29,373 nucleotides of DNA from Brumimicrobium sp033722555 (GCA_033722555.1 JAWVYS010000037.1:1-29373); one strand, 5' to 3'; shown: positions 14,882 through 23,533, counted from the first letter of the stretch. A program made the numbers and translations. Notes: generated by a model from the letters alone, not told the origin.

Positions 14882-17293
14882 TTAAAACTTAACCAGCAAG
14901 GATAGAATAAAGTTTCTTCCCGCAGCTGCAAGACCTGAACTATAAGGCCTGTAACGGATATCCGTAATGTTTTCAACTCCTCCGCTCACCGTAAAATGCT
15001 TGGTGAAATTATACATGGCTTTAAAGTTTAAGGTATACCAACCGGGTGAATAGGGTTGACCCTCCTCGTTCTTAGCATACAAATAAGCCTTCTGACGTTC
15101 ACCTTCATTCAGGTTTTCTGCCTGAATTTCTCCGCAGTACATGATGTTATACTGTAATTCCAACCGTTTTCTCTTGTAAGTAAGTCGTGTTACTCCGAAC
15201 CAAGGCGCTGCGTGACGTGATCTGGTAACTGACCCGTCATCCATCTCCTCAACGCCCAGTTGATAACTGAAATTTGACCGTATTCCAAAACCTTCGGGAA
15301 GTTTTATTTCTACAGTGGCATTGAATCCATAGACATCCGAGTAAGCAGCGTTTTGTAGGGCAAATGTTTTACTCAGTGTTCCGTCAAATAGCAGACTATC
15401 TTGCCCATTGACCTGGTAGGCTCTTCGAACAATAGCATCATCCAGATAGGTATAAAAACCTGTGAGATCCAGTTTCATAAACGCTCCAAAAATTCGTGAA
15501 ACGGATATTTCCGCATTGTAGGCATATTCTGCCTGTAAGTCCGGATTTGGGACAACGATGTTTCCGGCGGTAAAGTCGAATATTTTTCCTATGTCGTCTA
15601 CGTTGGGGGCTCTGAACGCCGTAGAGGCATTTAAGCCGATCTTCCATTTATTTGACGGGCTATAAACCAGTCCTAAACTACCGTTGACTGCTTCATTGCT
15701 GATTTCTGCCGTTTGAAAATCGAAAGGATAAAAACTTAAATTCTCTGAAAAATCGGCCGTTAACTGATATTGCGTAAAACGAGCGCCTGTTTGGAGGATG
15801 AGGTGATCACCGAATTTATGATGATAGTTTAAATAGGCTGCATAAGTAGCCCATTCCGAATCCGGATAACGGTTGGGTACGGGAATTTCTGACTGATCCG
15901 TGATATTTATTGCCGAAGCGTTGGATTCCACCACGTTCAGTACAGCCTCCAAGCCATAATATAACTGATGAGGACCTTTTCTTTTTTCGAGATCCACATT
16001 CGCCGAGTAAGCCGCCACCTCCTCAACCTGGTTTCGAAGCCGGGATTTATTGAATTTTCGGTCAATTCTGCTCTCTTCAAACTGCTGATGAGCCAGGTGA
16101 ATCTTTAAGTGATCATAAATTTTGTTGCCCGACGAATGCGTAAGATTGATGCGATTCATCATCCATTTTTGGGGGCCGTATTTCCAAACAGCACTGATTG
16201 GCAAGCCGTCTTCATCCGTTTCAATCAAACGGTCATACCTGTCATATTCTGAGGTTTCAGAATAATGAAAGGCATATTCGAAATCCCATTTTTTTGATGG
16301 GCGATAGCGTACTTTTTGCATGAGATGCATCTGTGTAAAACCTGAGGGTTGCTGAATTTCCGGATTTTCATTTTCAAATACAACATCCATGCTGTCTATT
16401 CTTTTGACATAAAAGGATTTTAAATAGTCGTCCGGACCCTTTGAACCCATCTTAAGATCGCCATATTTGTTGTAAGAGGCACTTGTCAAAAACGCCCATT
16501 TTTTCCACCCCACATTGACATCGAAATGTGATGAAAACTCGTTGTTTGCTGAACTGAAACGCGTCGCTGCTTTCCCTGTAATTATTTCCTCTTTTGTAGC
16601 CGATAATTCAGTCAGGAGCGTTTGAAAACTCATCACACCTCCGATGGCATCACTTCCGTAAATTACGGATCCGGGACCGAACAGGATTTCGGTACTTTCG
16701 ATGGCGAATGGATCAATGGAGAGAACATTTTGGATATTTCCTCCTCGGAAAATAGCGGTATTCATGCGCACACCGTCCACAGAATACAACAATCTGTTGG
16801 TGGCAAATCCCCTGATCATAGGACTTCCGCCCCCTTGTTGGCTTTTCTGAATAAAAACCTCTCCTGTTGCACCAAGCAGATCGGCAGACGTTTGAGGGTT
16901 TAATAGTTCCATTTCCTCGCGCGAAATTCTACTCACTTTATAAGGGATGGTACTTTTGAATTGCCTCCAGCGAGACGCAGAAACGACGAATTCATCCTGG
17001 GAAAAGGTGGCCGGCTCGAGACGAACCGTAAAATCTGATTTACGAATCTCTTCCAGGGAAAGGCCTATTGTCCGGTAATTATACAGCCTGAAAACGATAG
17101 AGTCTGCGGTACTGAAAGGCTCAATGTCTACCTGACCTTTTGCATTGGTTAAAAAGGATTGTTTGATGGCCGGACTGGATACCGTTACCATGTCCAGCGG
17201 CTGATTCGTCTCAGCATCGATGACTGTGACGATTTGATTAAATACGCATTGATGAATACTCATATAAATAATGAGTACGAATAATGTTTTCAT
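14882..17293 (-). CDS. TonB-dependent outer membrane receptor
   Basis: 803-residue outer-membrane gated channel powered by TonB-ExbBD. A signal peptide (about 1-19) is followed by a carboxypeptidase-regulatory-like beta domain (about 21-93, VTVIDAETNQPLDMVTV). The plug domain (about 100-235) includes SASRWRQ, GGGSPMIRGFATNRLL, VDGVRMNTAIFRGGN and FGPGSVIYGSDAIGGVM. The 22-strand barrel includes TAFRAPNVDDIGKIFD and VPNPDLQAEYAYN and ends with Phe, as outer-membrane barrels do. The plug wording and the FRAPNVDD motif resemble receptors classed with the haemoglobin/transferrin/lactoferrin group, so iron or haem is a possible substrate, but no haem-binding His motif is evident and I do not assign one. 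The unrecognised exported protein encoded 118 bp upstream, on the same strand, probably works with it. Confidence 0.93.
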   Translation of the reverse strand: MKTLFVLIIYMSIHQCVFNQIVTVIDAETNQPLDMVTVSSPAIKQSFLTNAKGQVDIEPFSTADSIVFRLYNYRTIGLSLEEIRKSDFTVRLEPATFSQDEFVVSASRWRQFKSTIPYKVSRISREEMELLNPQTSADLLGATGEVFIQKSQQGGGSPMIRGFATNRLLYSVDGVRMNTAIFRGGNIQNVLSIDPFAIESTEILFGPGSVIYGSDAIGGVMSFQTLLTELSATKEEIITGKAATRFSSANNEFSSHFDVNVGWKKWAFLTSASYNKYGDLKMGSKGPDDYLKSFYVKRIDSMDVVFENENPEIQQPSGFTQMHLMQKVRYRPSKKWDFEYAFHYSETSEYDRYDRLIETDEDGLPISAVWKYGPQKWMMNRINLTHSSGNKIYDHLKIHLAHQQFEESRIDRKFNKSRLRNQVEEVAAYSANVDLEKRKGPHQLYYGLEAVLNVVESNASAINITDQSEIPVPNRYPDSEWATYAAYLNYHHKFGDHLILQTGARFTQYQLTADFSENLSFYPFDFQTAEISNEAVNGSLGLVYSPSNKWKIGLNASTAFRAPNVDDIGKIFDFTAGNIVVPNPDLQAEYAYNAEISVSRIFGAFMKLDLTGFYTYLDDAIVRRAYQVNGQDSLLFDGTLSKTFALQNAAYSDVYGFNATVEIKLPEGFGIRSNFSYQLGVEEMDDGSVTRSRHAAPWFGVTRLTYKRKRLELQYNIMYCGEIQAENLNEGERQKAYLYAKNEEGQPYSPGWYTLNFKAMYNFTKHFTVSGGVENITDIRYRPYSSGLAAAGRNFILSLLVKF

Positions 17294-17315
17294 AGATTAA
17301 ATATTTTTCTTTCCA

Positions 17316-17338
17316 TTTTCTCTTTTTTCGAGAGAAAA
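17316..17338. promoter_or_regulatory. 8-bp inverted repeat in the TonB receptor leader
   Basis: TTTTCTCT (17316-17323) and AGAGAAAA (17331-17338) are exact reverse complements with a 7-bp spacer, 22 nt upstream of the receptor ATG. Could be an operator or a leader hairpin that affects ribosome access. Confidence 0.4.
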
Positions 17339-17371
17339 GATGCTTTCTTGAATTGTCTAAATAATGTTTTA

Positions 17372-17396
17372 ATCTTTGGTAAAAACCGCCAAAGAT
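17372..17396. promoter_or_regulatory. 8-bp inverted repeat between the exported protein and TonB receptor genes
   Basis: ATCTTTGG (17372-17379) and CCAAAGAT (17389-17396) are exact reverse complements separated by 9 bp. On the minus strand the first arm contains GATCTTTG, one base off a TAnnTTTG -7 box, so it may combine promoter and operator for the receptor. Alternatively it is the 3' hairpin of the upstream gene, whose stop is 15 nt away, but no U-tract follows. Confidence 0.4.
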
Positions 17397-17411
17397 CAAG
17401 TCAATGAATTT

Positions 17412-17957
17412 TTAAGAAAGACACCTGGTCTTGGGAGGAGAGAAAATATCCGGCGGGAAGAGGTAAGCATAGAAATCGACTTTTTCACCGGTTATGTTTT
17501 CAGCGATTTCAGTGTTTTGAATTAAAACAGGAACGGGAATACTGGAATTATCAATAAAGTTCAGGTTTACCCAGTGCAGGAAGCTTGACTTTTCACTTTT
17601 GAAGGGAAAGTTGCTGAATTTCAGATCTACCAGTTCTGCGAGCCGGCGGTTTAAAGTCGTTTCTCGCTGATCCCACCACAATTTATAAGTGACGCTGTCG
17701 CCTGAATATTTTCTGGAGACTATGTCATACATTTCACCGCGATATTCGAATTCTTTTGAATGCTCCCATTTTAGGTGCGCTGCAGTATCTTTCAGGTTAA
17801 ATGTGAAATGAACGAAGTGCTCTTCTTCCGAAATCAGTGAGAGTTCCTTTTTCAGGCTTTTTTTAAGGGTATATTTCTCATATTTCAGCCAGCCGTAGCT
17901 ACCCCAGAACGGGATACTCACAACCAAGAGTAATAAAAGTGCTGAAATACGTTTCAT
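17412..17957 (-). CDS. Exported protein of unknown function, partner of TonB receptor
   Basis: 181 residues with an N-terminal hydrophobic segment (about 5-21) that is a signal peptide or membrane anchor. The body shows WEHSKEFEYRGEMYDIVSRKYSGDSVTYKLWWDQRE, given here only as its landmarks KEFEYRGEMYDIV and GDSVTYKLWWDQRE, and ends with a Pro-rich FPPDIFSPP tail and CLS. I have an impression of similar proteins next to TonB receptors in other Bacteroidota, but I cannot name a family. Adjacent on the same strand are the WD40-caspase gene (30 bp upstream) and the TonB receptor (118 bp downstream). A TATATTTG box 5 nt before its ATG suggests its own, possibly leaderless, transcript. Confidence 0.8.
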   Translation of the reverse strand: MKRISALLLLLVVSIPFWGSYGWLKYEKYTLKKSLKKELSLISEEEHFVHFTFNLKDTAAHLKWEHSKEFEYRGEMYDIVSRKYSGDSVTYKLWWDQRETTLNRRLAELVDLKFSNFPFKSEKSSFLHWVNLNFIDNSSIPVPVLIQNTEIAENITGEKVDFYAYLFPPDIFSPPKTRCLS

Positions 17958-17962
17958 CTCGA

Positions 17963-17970
17963 CAAATATA
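17963..17970 (-). promoter_or_regulatory. -7 element TATATTTG abutting the start codon
   Basis: Minus-strand TATATTTG fits TAnnTTTG, with only TCGAG between it and the ATG at 17957. Transcription 6 nt after the box would begin on the A of the ATG. No -33 TTG at proper spacing is seen, so confidence is moderate. Confidence 0.4.
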
Positions 17971-17987
17971 ATTCAGAGATTTTGAAA

Positions 17988-20900
17988 TTACCACACCGGA
18001 TAATCAAGTCGTATGTTTTGAACCCGTGTGGTAGGCACCTGCTTGCCGTGTGAAAGATTCCCCACTTTATCGAAGAGGTACCTTTGTAATTCGGAGAGCA
18101 TTATGGTGCCGTCGTTGTTTAAATCAGCTGTTTTATTTTTCATTCCATTTAATAAACAGTAGGTAAACAGGCCGTTTTTCCAGTCATCGCCTTCCATGGC
18201 AAACTCAACACCTCCCGCGCTGGAAATTACAGTAGCCCCTGTTCCTTTGCGAATATCTGCGAACAAGAGCCGAGCCATTTTTCCTGCCGAAGCTCTCGTT
18301 TCGGTGCCTTCCCTGAGTTTTGGTCCCACGGCGCGGAAGGTGACATCTTCAAAAGCTACGTCCTCTTCGTTACCGGTTACAGTGCTCACTTCATCTGCTT
18401 CGACTTCACCTGAATGACAAGTGTCCATGAGTAGTAATTTTTTTACAGGAGCTATTCCGGAAAGGATTTCTTCCAGTTTGTCATAGGACAATCCACGGTT
18501 TCCCGGGGTGAGAAAATCGATGTCATGCGTTCCGTAATAGTAGTCATAATCGGCATCGAGCACACCGTGGCCGGCGATATAAAATATTACCTGATCATTA
18601 CGCTTCGCCAAGGCTAAGAATTCCTTCAGCTTCCCGAAGGACTCCTTGCGGACTTCTTCATTTGTGAGTGTCAGACTGTTGATTTCAGCAAAATTACCCT
18701 GATTATAGGAAGTAAACAGTTTATTTAGGTCTATAGCATCTTTTGCGGCATAATTCAGGTTGAAACGAGCATCCTTATATTTTGAGGTGCCTATGGTTAT
18801 TAAATACAGGTCCGGTTTGTCGTTCCGCGAACAATTGACGGTTACGCTTTCCGCTAAACTTTCCTGACGGCCTGCATCTATAACATAAACGTTGATTTTA
18901 TTCAAACCGGCAATGAGTTCGAGGTTTATCTCCTGTTCGGTTTTGGTTCCGCTTACGGTCTTCATTTCGACAGGAACATTATTGATCGTAATTCTTATTT
19001 TGGATAAGGGATGTTTCTGACTTTCCGCGTTTAGTTTGAGTTTGAGAACAGATTCGCTTTGGGAGAAAGGAATATTTGCTCTGTTTGCAATGGTTAATTT
19101 AGGAAGGGCCTTGAAATCGGGTGTCTCATCCGAACTTATATTGAGTTTTTTTAGTCGGCGATCATGAGCGTTTTTATACAGTTCAACATATTCTTCATCC
19201 GGACACTTCAGCGATTTCAAAACAAGGTCAGGACGGTTGTAGTAGGCATCAAACTGTTCAAAAGGATACGCTTTTCTACCTATTCGGAAAGAAACAAGCT
19301 CAAAACCGTCTTTATTTACTTTATAGAAGTTGTCGTTAGTTTTTATGATTGTATTCTCTTTTTCTCCAACAAAAGTAGCGAGTAGCTGACCGGTTTTTGT
19401 GTCTATCAATCGGAATTCACCATTTTTAAGTCCTATACCGATGTATCCTCGCGGGGAAGCATCCACCGCATTGATTAAAGCCCTGTTTGTGGGAAAGGAG
19501 ATCAGTTCATGCGAATTCAGGTGTTCGATATACCCTGTGTTTTCATCAAATCCAACCATAAAATCGTGCGGAGTATTCAGGGAATAGGGTCTCCCCGGCA
19601 TTTTAAGTTTTGTCGTCAACAAGGGGTGAAAATCTGTGAGATCATACGCGCGGATACCGTCAATTCCCTTCAAGTACAATTTGGTTCCATCGGGAGAATA
19701 ACTTACCGAAGCATTTTTTCCTGCTCTGAAGATGTTCATTCCTTCCGTTTTGTGGACTTCATAAAAACTGCTGCTCCACACGAATATCTGGCCCTTGCCG
19801 GTACATACTGCAAAGTTTCTTCCGTTGGGATTATAAGCTCCGGATACGGCGTTATTCAGGATTTCACGCTGGTTATTCGGGTTTTCCGTTTTCAGTTTTC
19901 TAACCAGCTTTCCGGTTTTAAGGTTTATGACGGAAACGGCCTCTTCTCCCGCGCCCAGACAAATGAGATATTCTTCGTTGGGATCCGTCATGAATTCATT
20001 GATTCGTTCCTGCTGATGTTCGGCATAGTGAAGGTACTTAAATCCCTTGCCGTCAAAAGAATATATTCTCACTTCATCGTCCTCCAGTTTGGTAATCAGG
20101 TAATTCCCTTTCGAAGAGAATTTTACCAGCACCGGCTCGCTTATCACTTTGCTAACGGTTTTATGAACTGTATTTTCAGTAACCTTGTCGGCAAGTTTTC
20201 GAAGATTGATCGTTTTGGTACCGAAAAGTGTATTCTCTTTCAGGTTCTCTTTCTCCTGTTCAGATACCAGGGCTATTTTTTGCTCGCGCTTGGGTTCCAT
20301 CAGCTCGAATTCAAGAGATTTTTCTGCGTAATCCATGTTCCATAAGCTCAAAGAACGACCTTCTCCCAGCAAGGCAACCAAATTTTGAAGGGGATGAAAA
20401 GAAAACTGGGTTACAGGATTTACCGACCCTTCCAGTTCTCCCATGAGTCCCTTTCTGTTCAGGTCCCACACTTTTATACTGTTTCTGGAACTCAAGGTGC
20501 CGGAAAGAATGTTGCTTTTGAAACTCGAGGAGCACAATACATTTCCATTGGGTGAAAAGGCCAGTACTTTGATTTCTTCCGCCTCTACGGTGTCTATGAG
20601 CTGAAAGCTTAAGTTTCCTTCGAAATTATAGCAATCTATCTGGTTTTTTTCGCTGATGTATGCAACGATACCGGATTCGGCATTCGCTTTTGCATAAACA
20701 CTTTTAAAGAGACCGCCCGAAACCGGACTGATATTTTTCAGCAGACTTAAACTGTTTACGGAAATTATTGAGAGGCTTCCGTTTTTATTTACTGAACATA
20801 GCCTGTCCTTGCTTTCAGATAGATCCAATTGTGTAAAATCGGTATTTGCGTATGTCTGGCGTGAGTTGACCTCCAAAGAAGTCAGATCTATTTTAATAAG

Positions 20901-21416
20901 TTCACCGGCATCTGTTCCTACCCAAAGATGATGTGAGTCGCTGAAAGACCCTTGTGGTTTTCCTTTTACATCGACAGCGCCTTTTTCCTTAAAGTCGACT
21001 GAGTAAATAGAAATTTTCCCCGCTTTACCAATGAAAACCTGTCCCGAGGCAATTTCCACGAAATCCGGGGTATAGTCCAGCCTCAATGAATCCTGAATGG
21101 TCCATTTGTTTAAATCCCAAACAACAACCAGGTCATCCGAATGCAGACTGATAATTTCATTTCCGGAATCGGAATAAGCGAAACGAACCACCTCCTTCTC
21201 ATAATCCTGTAAGCTTCCTATGATTTTCTCGGAAGGCAGGTGCCAGACGTGAATGCTTGCATCTCCTTCGCTGATATTGGCGATATAATCTCCTTCCGGA
21301 CTGAATACGAAATCGGTAATCACCCCTCTGATGTTTTGCTGGGTAACCAGTTCGGCCTCCTGTGAGAAACCGATCAACGATAGAAAAAGACTGATAATGA
21401 CAAGACGGATACGCAT
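17988..21416 (-). CDS. Exported WD40-repeat protein with C-terminal caspase-like peptidase domain
   Basis: 1142 residues. Signal peptide 1-18 (GFS-Q). Residues of about 25-760 contain WD40-like blades; clear ones include FSPEGDYIANISEGDASIHVW, abridged to GDASIHVWHL, and LVVVWDL, SIKVWDL, SLSLWNM, QIFVWSS and GIRAYDL, with SPxG turns. Residues of about 770-862 form an Ig-like beta segment (IRITINNVPVEMK, LIAGLNKINVYVIDAG). Residues 866-1142 are a caspase/metacaspase (C14) fold: LYLITIGTSKYKD, catalytic His950 in YIAGHGVLD and Cys1000 in LLLMDTCHSGE, 50 residues apart as in active enzymes. Near the end DLNNDGTIMLSE (1098-1109) fits a 12-residue EF-hand loop. Metacaspases cleave after Arg/Lys and many need calcium. 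Substrate and role here are unknown. Location is inferred periplasmic or surface. It has its own promoter. Confidence 0.92.
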   Translation of the reverse strand: MRIRLVIISLFLSLIGFSQEAELVTQQNIRGVITDFVFSPEGDYIANISEGDASIHVWHLPSEKIIGSLQDYEKEVVRFAYSDSGNEIISLHSDDLVVVWDLNKWTIQDSLRLDYTPDFVEIASGQVFIGKAGKISIYSVDFKEKGAVDVKGKPQGSFSDSHHLWVGTDAGELIKIDLTSLEVNSRQTYANTDFTQLDLSESKDRLCSVNKNGSLSIISVNSLSLLKNISPVSGGLFKSVYAKANAESGIVAYISEKNQIDCYNFEGNLSFQLIDTVEAEEIKVLAFSPNGNVLCSSSFKSNILSGTLSSRNSIKVWDLNRKGLMGELEGSVNPVTQFSFHPLQNLVALLGEGRSLSLWNMDYAEKSLEFELMEPKREQKIALVSEQEKENLKENTLFGTKTINLRKLADKVTENTVHKTVSKVISEPVLVKFSSKGNYLITKLEDDEVRIYSFDGKGFKYLHYAEHQQERINEFMTDPNEEYLICLGAGEEAVSVINLKTGKLVRKLKTENPNNQREILNNAVSGAYNPNGRNFAVCTGKGQIFVWSSSFYEVHKTEGMNIFRAGKNASVSYSPDGTKLYLKGIDGIRAYDLTDFHPLLTTKLKMPGRPYSLNTPHDFMVGFDENTGYIEHLNSHELISFPTNRALINAVDASPRGYIGIGLKNGEFRLIDTKTGQLLATFVGEKENTIIKTNDNFYKVNKDGFELVSFRIGRKAYPFEQFDAYYNRPDLVLKSLKCPDEEYVELYKNAHDRRLKKLNISSDETPDFKALPKLTIANRANIPFSQSESVLKLKLNAESQKHPLSKIRITINNVPVEMKTVSGTKTEQEINLELIAGLNKINVYVIDAGRQESLAESVTVNCSRNDKPDLYLITIGTSKYKDARFNLNYAAKDAIDLNKLFTSYNQGNFAEINSLTLTNEEVRKESFGKLKEFLALAKRNDQVIFYIAGHGVLDADYDYYYGTHDIDFLTPGNRGLSYDKLEEILSGIAPVKKLLLMDTCHSGEVEADEVSTVTGNEEDVAFEDVTFRAVGPKLREGTETRASAGKMARLLFADIRKGTGATVISSAGGVEFAMEGDDWKNGLFTYCLLNGMKNKTADLNNDGTIMLSELQRYLFDKVGNLSHGKQVPTTRVQNIRLDYPVW

Positions 21417-21433
21417 GGATTTTAAAATTTTAT

Positions 21434-21463
21434 CAAAGATATGAATTAATCACCTATTCCAAA
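21434..21463 (-). promoter_or_regulatory. Promoter of the WD40-caspase gene (TTTG-N18-TATCTTTG)
   Basis: Minus-strand TATCTTTG (21441-21434) and TTTG (21463-21460) are 18 bp apart. Transcription would start about 10 nt before the ATG at 21416. The -7 box is identical to that of ruvB. Confidence 0.6.
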
Positions 21464-21531
21464 AAAACAGGCAAGGGCATAAATGGATTCGAGAGATAAA
21501 GGAATTGCTTAATTATAACTAACTTTAGCCT

Positions 21532-22770
21532 ATGAAATTTAAAGAATTAGGATTGAACGATCAGTTGATCGAAGCAATTGAATACATGGGATTTGAACAT
21601 GCAACGCCCATCCAGGAAAAAGCCATACCGATCATTCTGGAAAACAGGGATATCATAGGTTGTGCTCAAACAGGAACGGGGAAAACGGCAGCTTTTGTGC
21701 TGCCTATATTGCACAAGTTGGTCGGAAAAGAGGAAAGCTCCATAGATACGCTCATTATTGTTCCCACGCGGGAATTAGCGATTCAGATAGAACAGCAAAT
21801 ACAAGGTTTGTCCTACTTTGTGTCAGTAAGCTCAAAAGCAATTTACGGCGGTGGGGGAGGTAAAGACTGGCAGGAAGAAAAAAATGCTTTGACCAGCGGA
21901 ACCGATATCATCGTAGCGACTCCCGGAAAATTACTGTCTCATCTTAAACTGGGGTACGTAGATTTCTCCCGCTTAAACCACCTCATACTGGATGAGGCAG
22001 ACCGAATGTTGGATATGGGATTTATCGATGATTTGACCCAGATATTTAAAAGCTTACCTCAAAAAAGACAAAACCTGATGTTCAGTGCAACCATGGCTCC
22101 GGCTATTCGGAAACTGGCAAGAAATCTTCTGACAGATCCTGAGGAGATAAATCTTGCGCTTTCTAAACCGGCAGAAGGTGTTGATCAAACGGCCTATCTC
22201 GTGCACGATGAACACAAAAAACCCTTGCTCAAATCTATTTTGAAGGAAAGGCAGGATTATGAACGCGTTATTCTTTTTACTTCCACCAAAAACAAGGTGA
22301 ATGATATTGTGCAGTATTTTAAGAAAAACGGATTTCAGGCCAGTGGAATTTCATCCAACCTTGAACAAGAAGAACGCGAGGAGGTTTTGCGCGGATTTAA
22401 GTCGGGTAGAATTCCTTTACTTGTGGCTACGGATGTGATGAGCCGGGGAATAGACATCAAAGAGATCAATATGGTTCTCAATTATGACGTGCCTATGGAT
22501 GCCGAAGATTATGTTCACCGTGTTGGAAGAACCGCAAGAGCCAATACAAAAGGCGAGGCGGTAACGCTTGTAAATACCAAAGACATGCGTCGTTTTGCGA
22601 AAATTGAAGCGCTCATCGGATCGGAAATACCGAAGAAATTTCTGCCGGCTGAAATCGGAGAGAGTCCAAGTTGGGAACCGGGAAAATCCAGGTCGGGAAA
22701 ACCAAAGTTCAAAAGAAAACCCAAAGGGCACGGAGGGGTGCGCAAAAAAGAGCATAAAAGTGAAGGTTAA
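21532..22770 (+). CDS. DEAD-box ATP-dependent RNA helicase (RhlE-like)
   Basis: 412 residues. All core motifs are present: Q motif (PIQEKAIP), Walker A AQTGTGKT (45-52), PTRELA, TPGKL, DEAD within LILDEADRMLDMGF, SAT, VATDVMSRGID and HRVGRTAR. The C-terminal 40 residues are Lys/Arg/Gly-rich (SGKPKFKRKPKGHGG), a typical RNA-binding tail. It remodels RNA during ribosome assembly or decay; the subgroup resembles RhlE, but I do not assign a symbol. A TAACTTTA sequence (21520-21527, one base off TAnnTTTG) sits four bases before the ATG. The downstream lipoprotein gene overlaps its 3' end by 11 bp. Confidence 0.95.
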   Translation: MKFKELGLNDQLIEAIEYMGFEHATPIQEKAIPIILENRDIIGCAQTGTGKTAAFVLPILHKLVGKEESSIDTLIIVPTRELAIQIEQQIQGLSYFVSVSSKAIYGGGGGKDWQEEKNALTSGTDIIVATPGKLLSHLKLGYVDFSRLNHLILDEADRMLDMGFIDDLTQIFKSLPQKRQNLMFSATMAPAIRKLARNLLTDPEEINLALSKPAEGVDQTAYLVHDEHKKPLLKSILKERQDYERVILFTSTKNKVNDIVQYFKKNGFQASGISSNLEQEEREEVLRGFKSGRIPLLVATDVMSRGIDIKEINMVLNYDVPMDAEDYVHRVGRTARANTKGEAVTLVNTKDMRRFAKIEALIGSEIPKKFLPAEIGESPSWEPGKSRSGKPKFKRKPKGHGGVRKKEHKSEG

Positions 22771-23410
22771 AACAGTTTTCATAGTTGTTGGACTGCTCGG
22801 TATAATTGCTGTTTCATGCCGGGAGAACACTCCTGTTGATGCGGAAGCTTCGGATCAGGAAAAAGGTGTTTGGAACGGTGAGTACCTCAAAATTGAAGAA
22901 GCGGATAGTGTAAAAAAAGCAACGAAAAAAAGTTACGGGTCGGAGGTTCTGAACCTCGGTAAAGTAAACTATACTTTAGGAGGAGAGGAAAACGCAATCA
23001 CGCAGTTTCCAAAAAACAAGAATGACATTACCCTTTTCAGGGATAAGATCGTAATAAGAATTGGCGGAACTGAGGGAGAATCGTTCTTCATGACCTTCTT
23101 GAAAGCCAATATTTACAAGGCCGCAGAGGGAGAGTATAACTTGCTTTCTACCCAAAAAACTAAAGAAAAGCAAGTATTTACTATGAGTTATGTGGCTCCT
23201 CAACAGGCGAATCCTTGTATGCTCAAAGAAGGTAAAGCACTGATAAGAGAATTCAACCCGCGACTGGGAAGAATTGTTCTTTCCGTTAGTGGAAATTGTA
23301 TGCGATCAAAAGACCTGATGGATCAGTTTTCTGAGGAAATCATCCTTCAGGTAAACATGAATTTTGAAACGGTGGTGAGTTCCTTCAATCCGGAGGAAAG
23401 TGATAAGTGA
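22760..23410 (+). CDS. Lipoprotein of unknown function
   Basis: 216 residues. I place the start at GTG 22760, inside the helicase 3' end, because the sequence from there is a classic lipoprotein signal: two Lys, a hydrophobic core FIVVGLLGIIAV and the lipobox AVSC with acylated Cys20. The frame stays open upstream to 22595, but that extension is a Lys/Arg-rich alternative reading of the helicase tail and would bury the signal. The mature part begins with an acidic linker, followed by beta-rich sequence (DITLFRDKIVIRIGG, RLGRIVLSVSGNC) and two Cys residues. I recognise no family. The overlap suggests translational coupling to the helicase. Confidence 0.8.
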   Translation: MKVKTVFIVVGLLGIIAVSCRENTPVDAEASDQEKGVWNGEYLKIEEADSVKKATKKSYGSEVLNLGKVNYTLGGEENAITQFPKNKNDITLFRDKIVIRIGGTEGESFFMTFLKANIYKAAEGEYNLLSTQKTKEKQVFTMSYVAPQQANPCMLKEGKALIREFNPRLGRIVLSVSGNCMRSKDLMDQFSEEIILQVNMNFETVVSSFNPEESDK

Positions 23411-23440
23411 TGGAGTGACGGCACCTTCGTTGCACTCAGT

Positions 23441-23501
23441 TTAGTGACTAATGATAATGGTGCAGGAATTCCCTCTTACACGTCCGACAATTAATCACTA
23501 A
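23441..23501. repeat. Inverted repeat between convergent genes
   Basis: TTAGTGACTAA (23441-23451) pairs with TTAATCACTAA (23491-23501) over 11 positions with one mismatch (C opposite A), spacer 39 bp. It fills the gap between the lipoprotein stop and the ABC-F stop and may be a weak bidirectional 3' structure; no strong T-tract is present. Confidence 0.35.
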
Positions 23502-23533
23502 GAGCAGCCAATGTCTTTCTAACCACAAAAAAT

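Noticed and set aside
19509..20345. 278-codon open frame on the plus strand opposite the WD40-caspase gene
   Set aside because: It lies wholly antisense to a gene with clear WD40 and caspase motifs, has an odd Phe/Cys/Ile-rich composition and shows no recognisable motif, so it is a shadow of the real gene's codon usage.
22595..22759. Longer N-terminus of the lipoprotein frame
   Set aside because: The extension is an out-of-frame reading of the helicase basic tail and would place the lipoprotein signal about 55 residues inside the protein.
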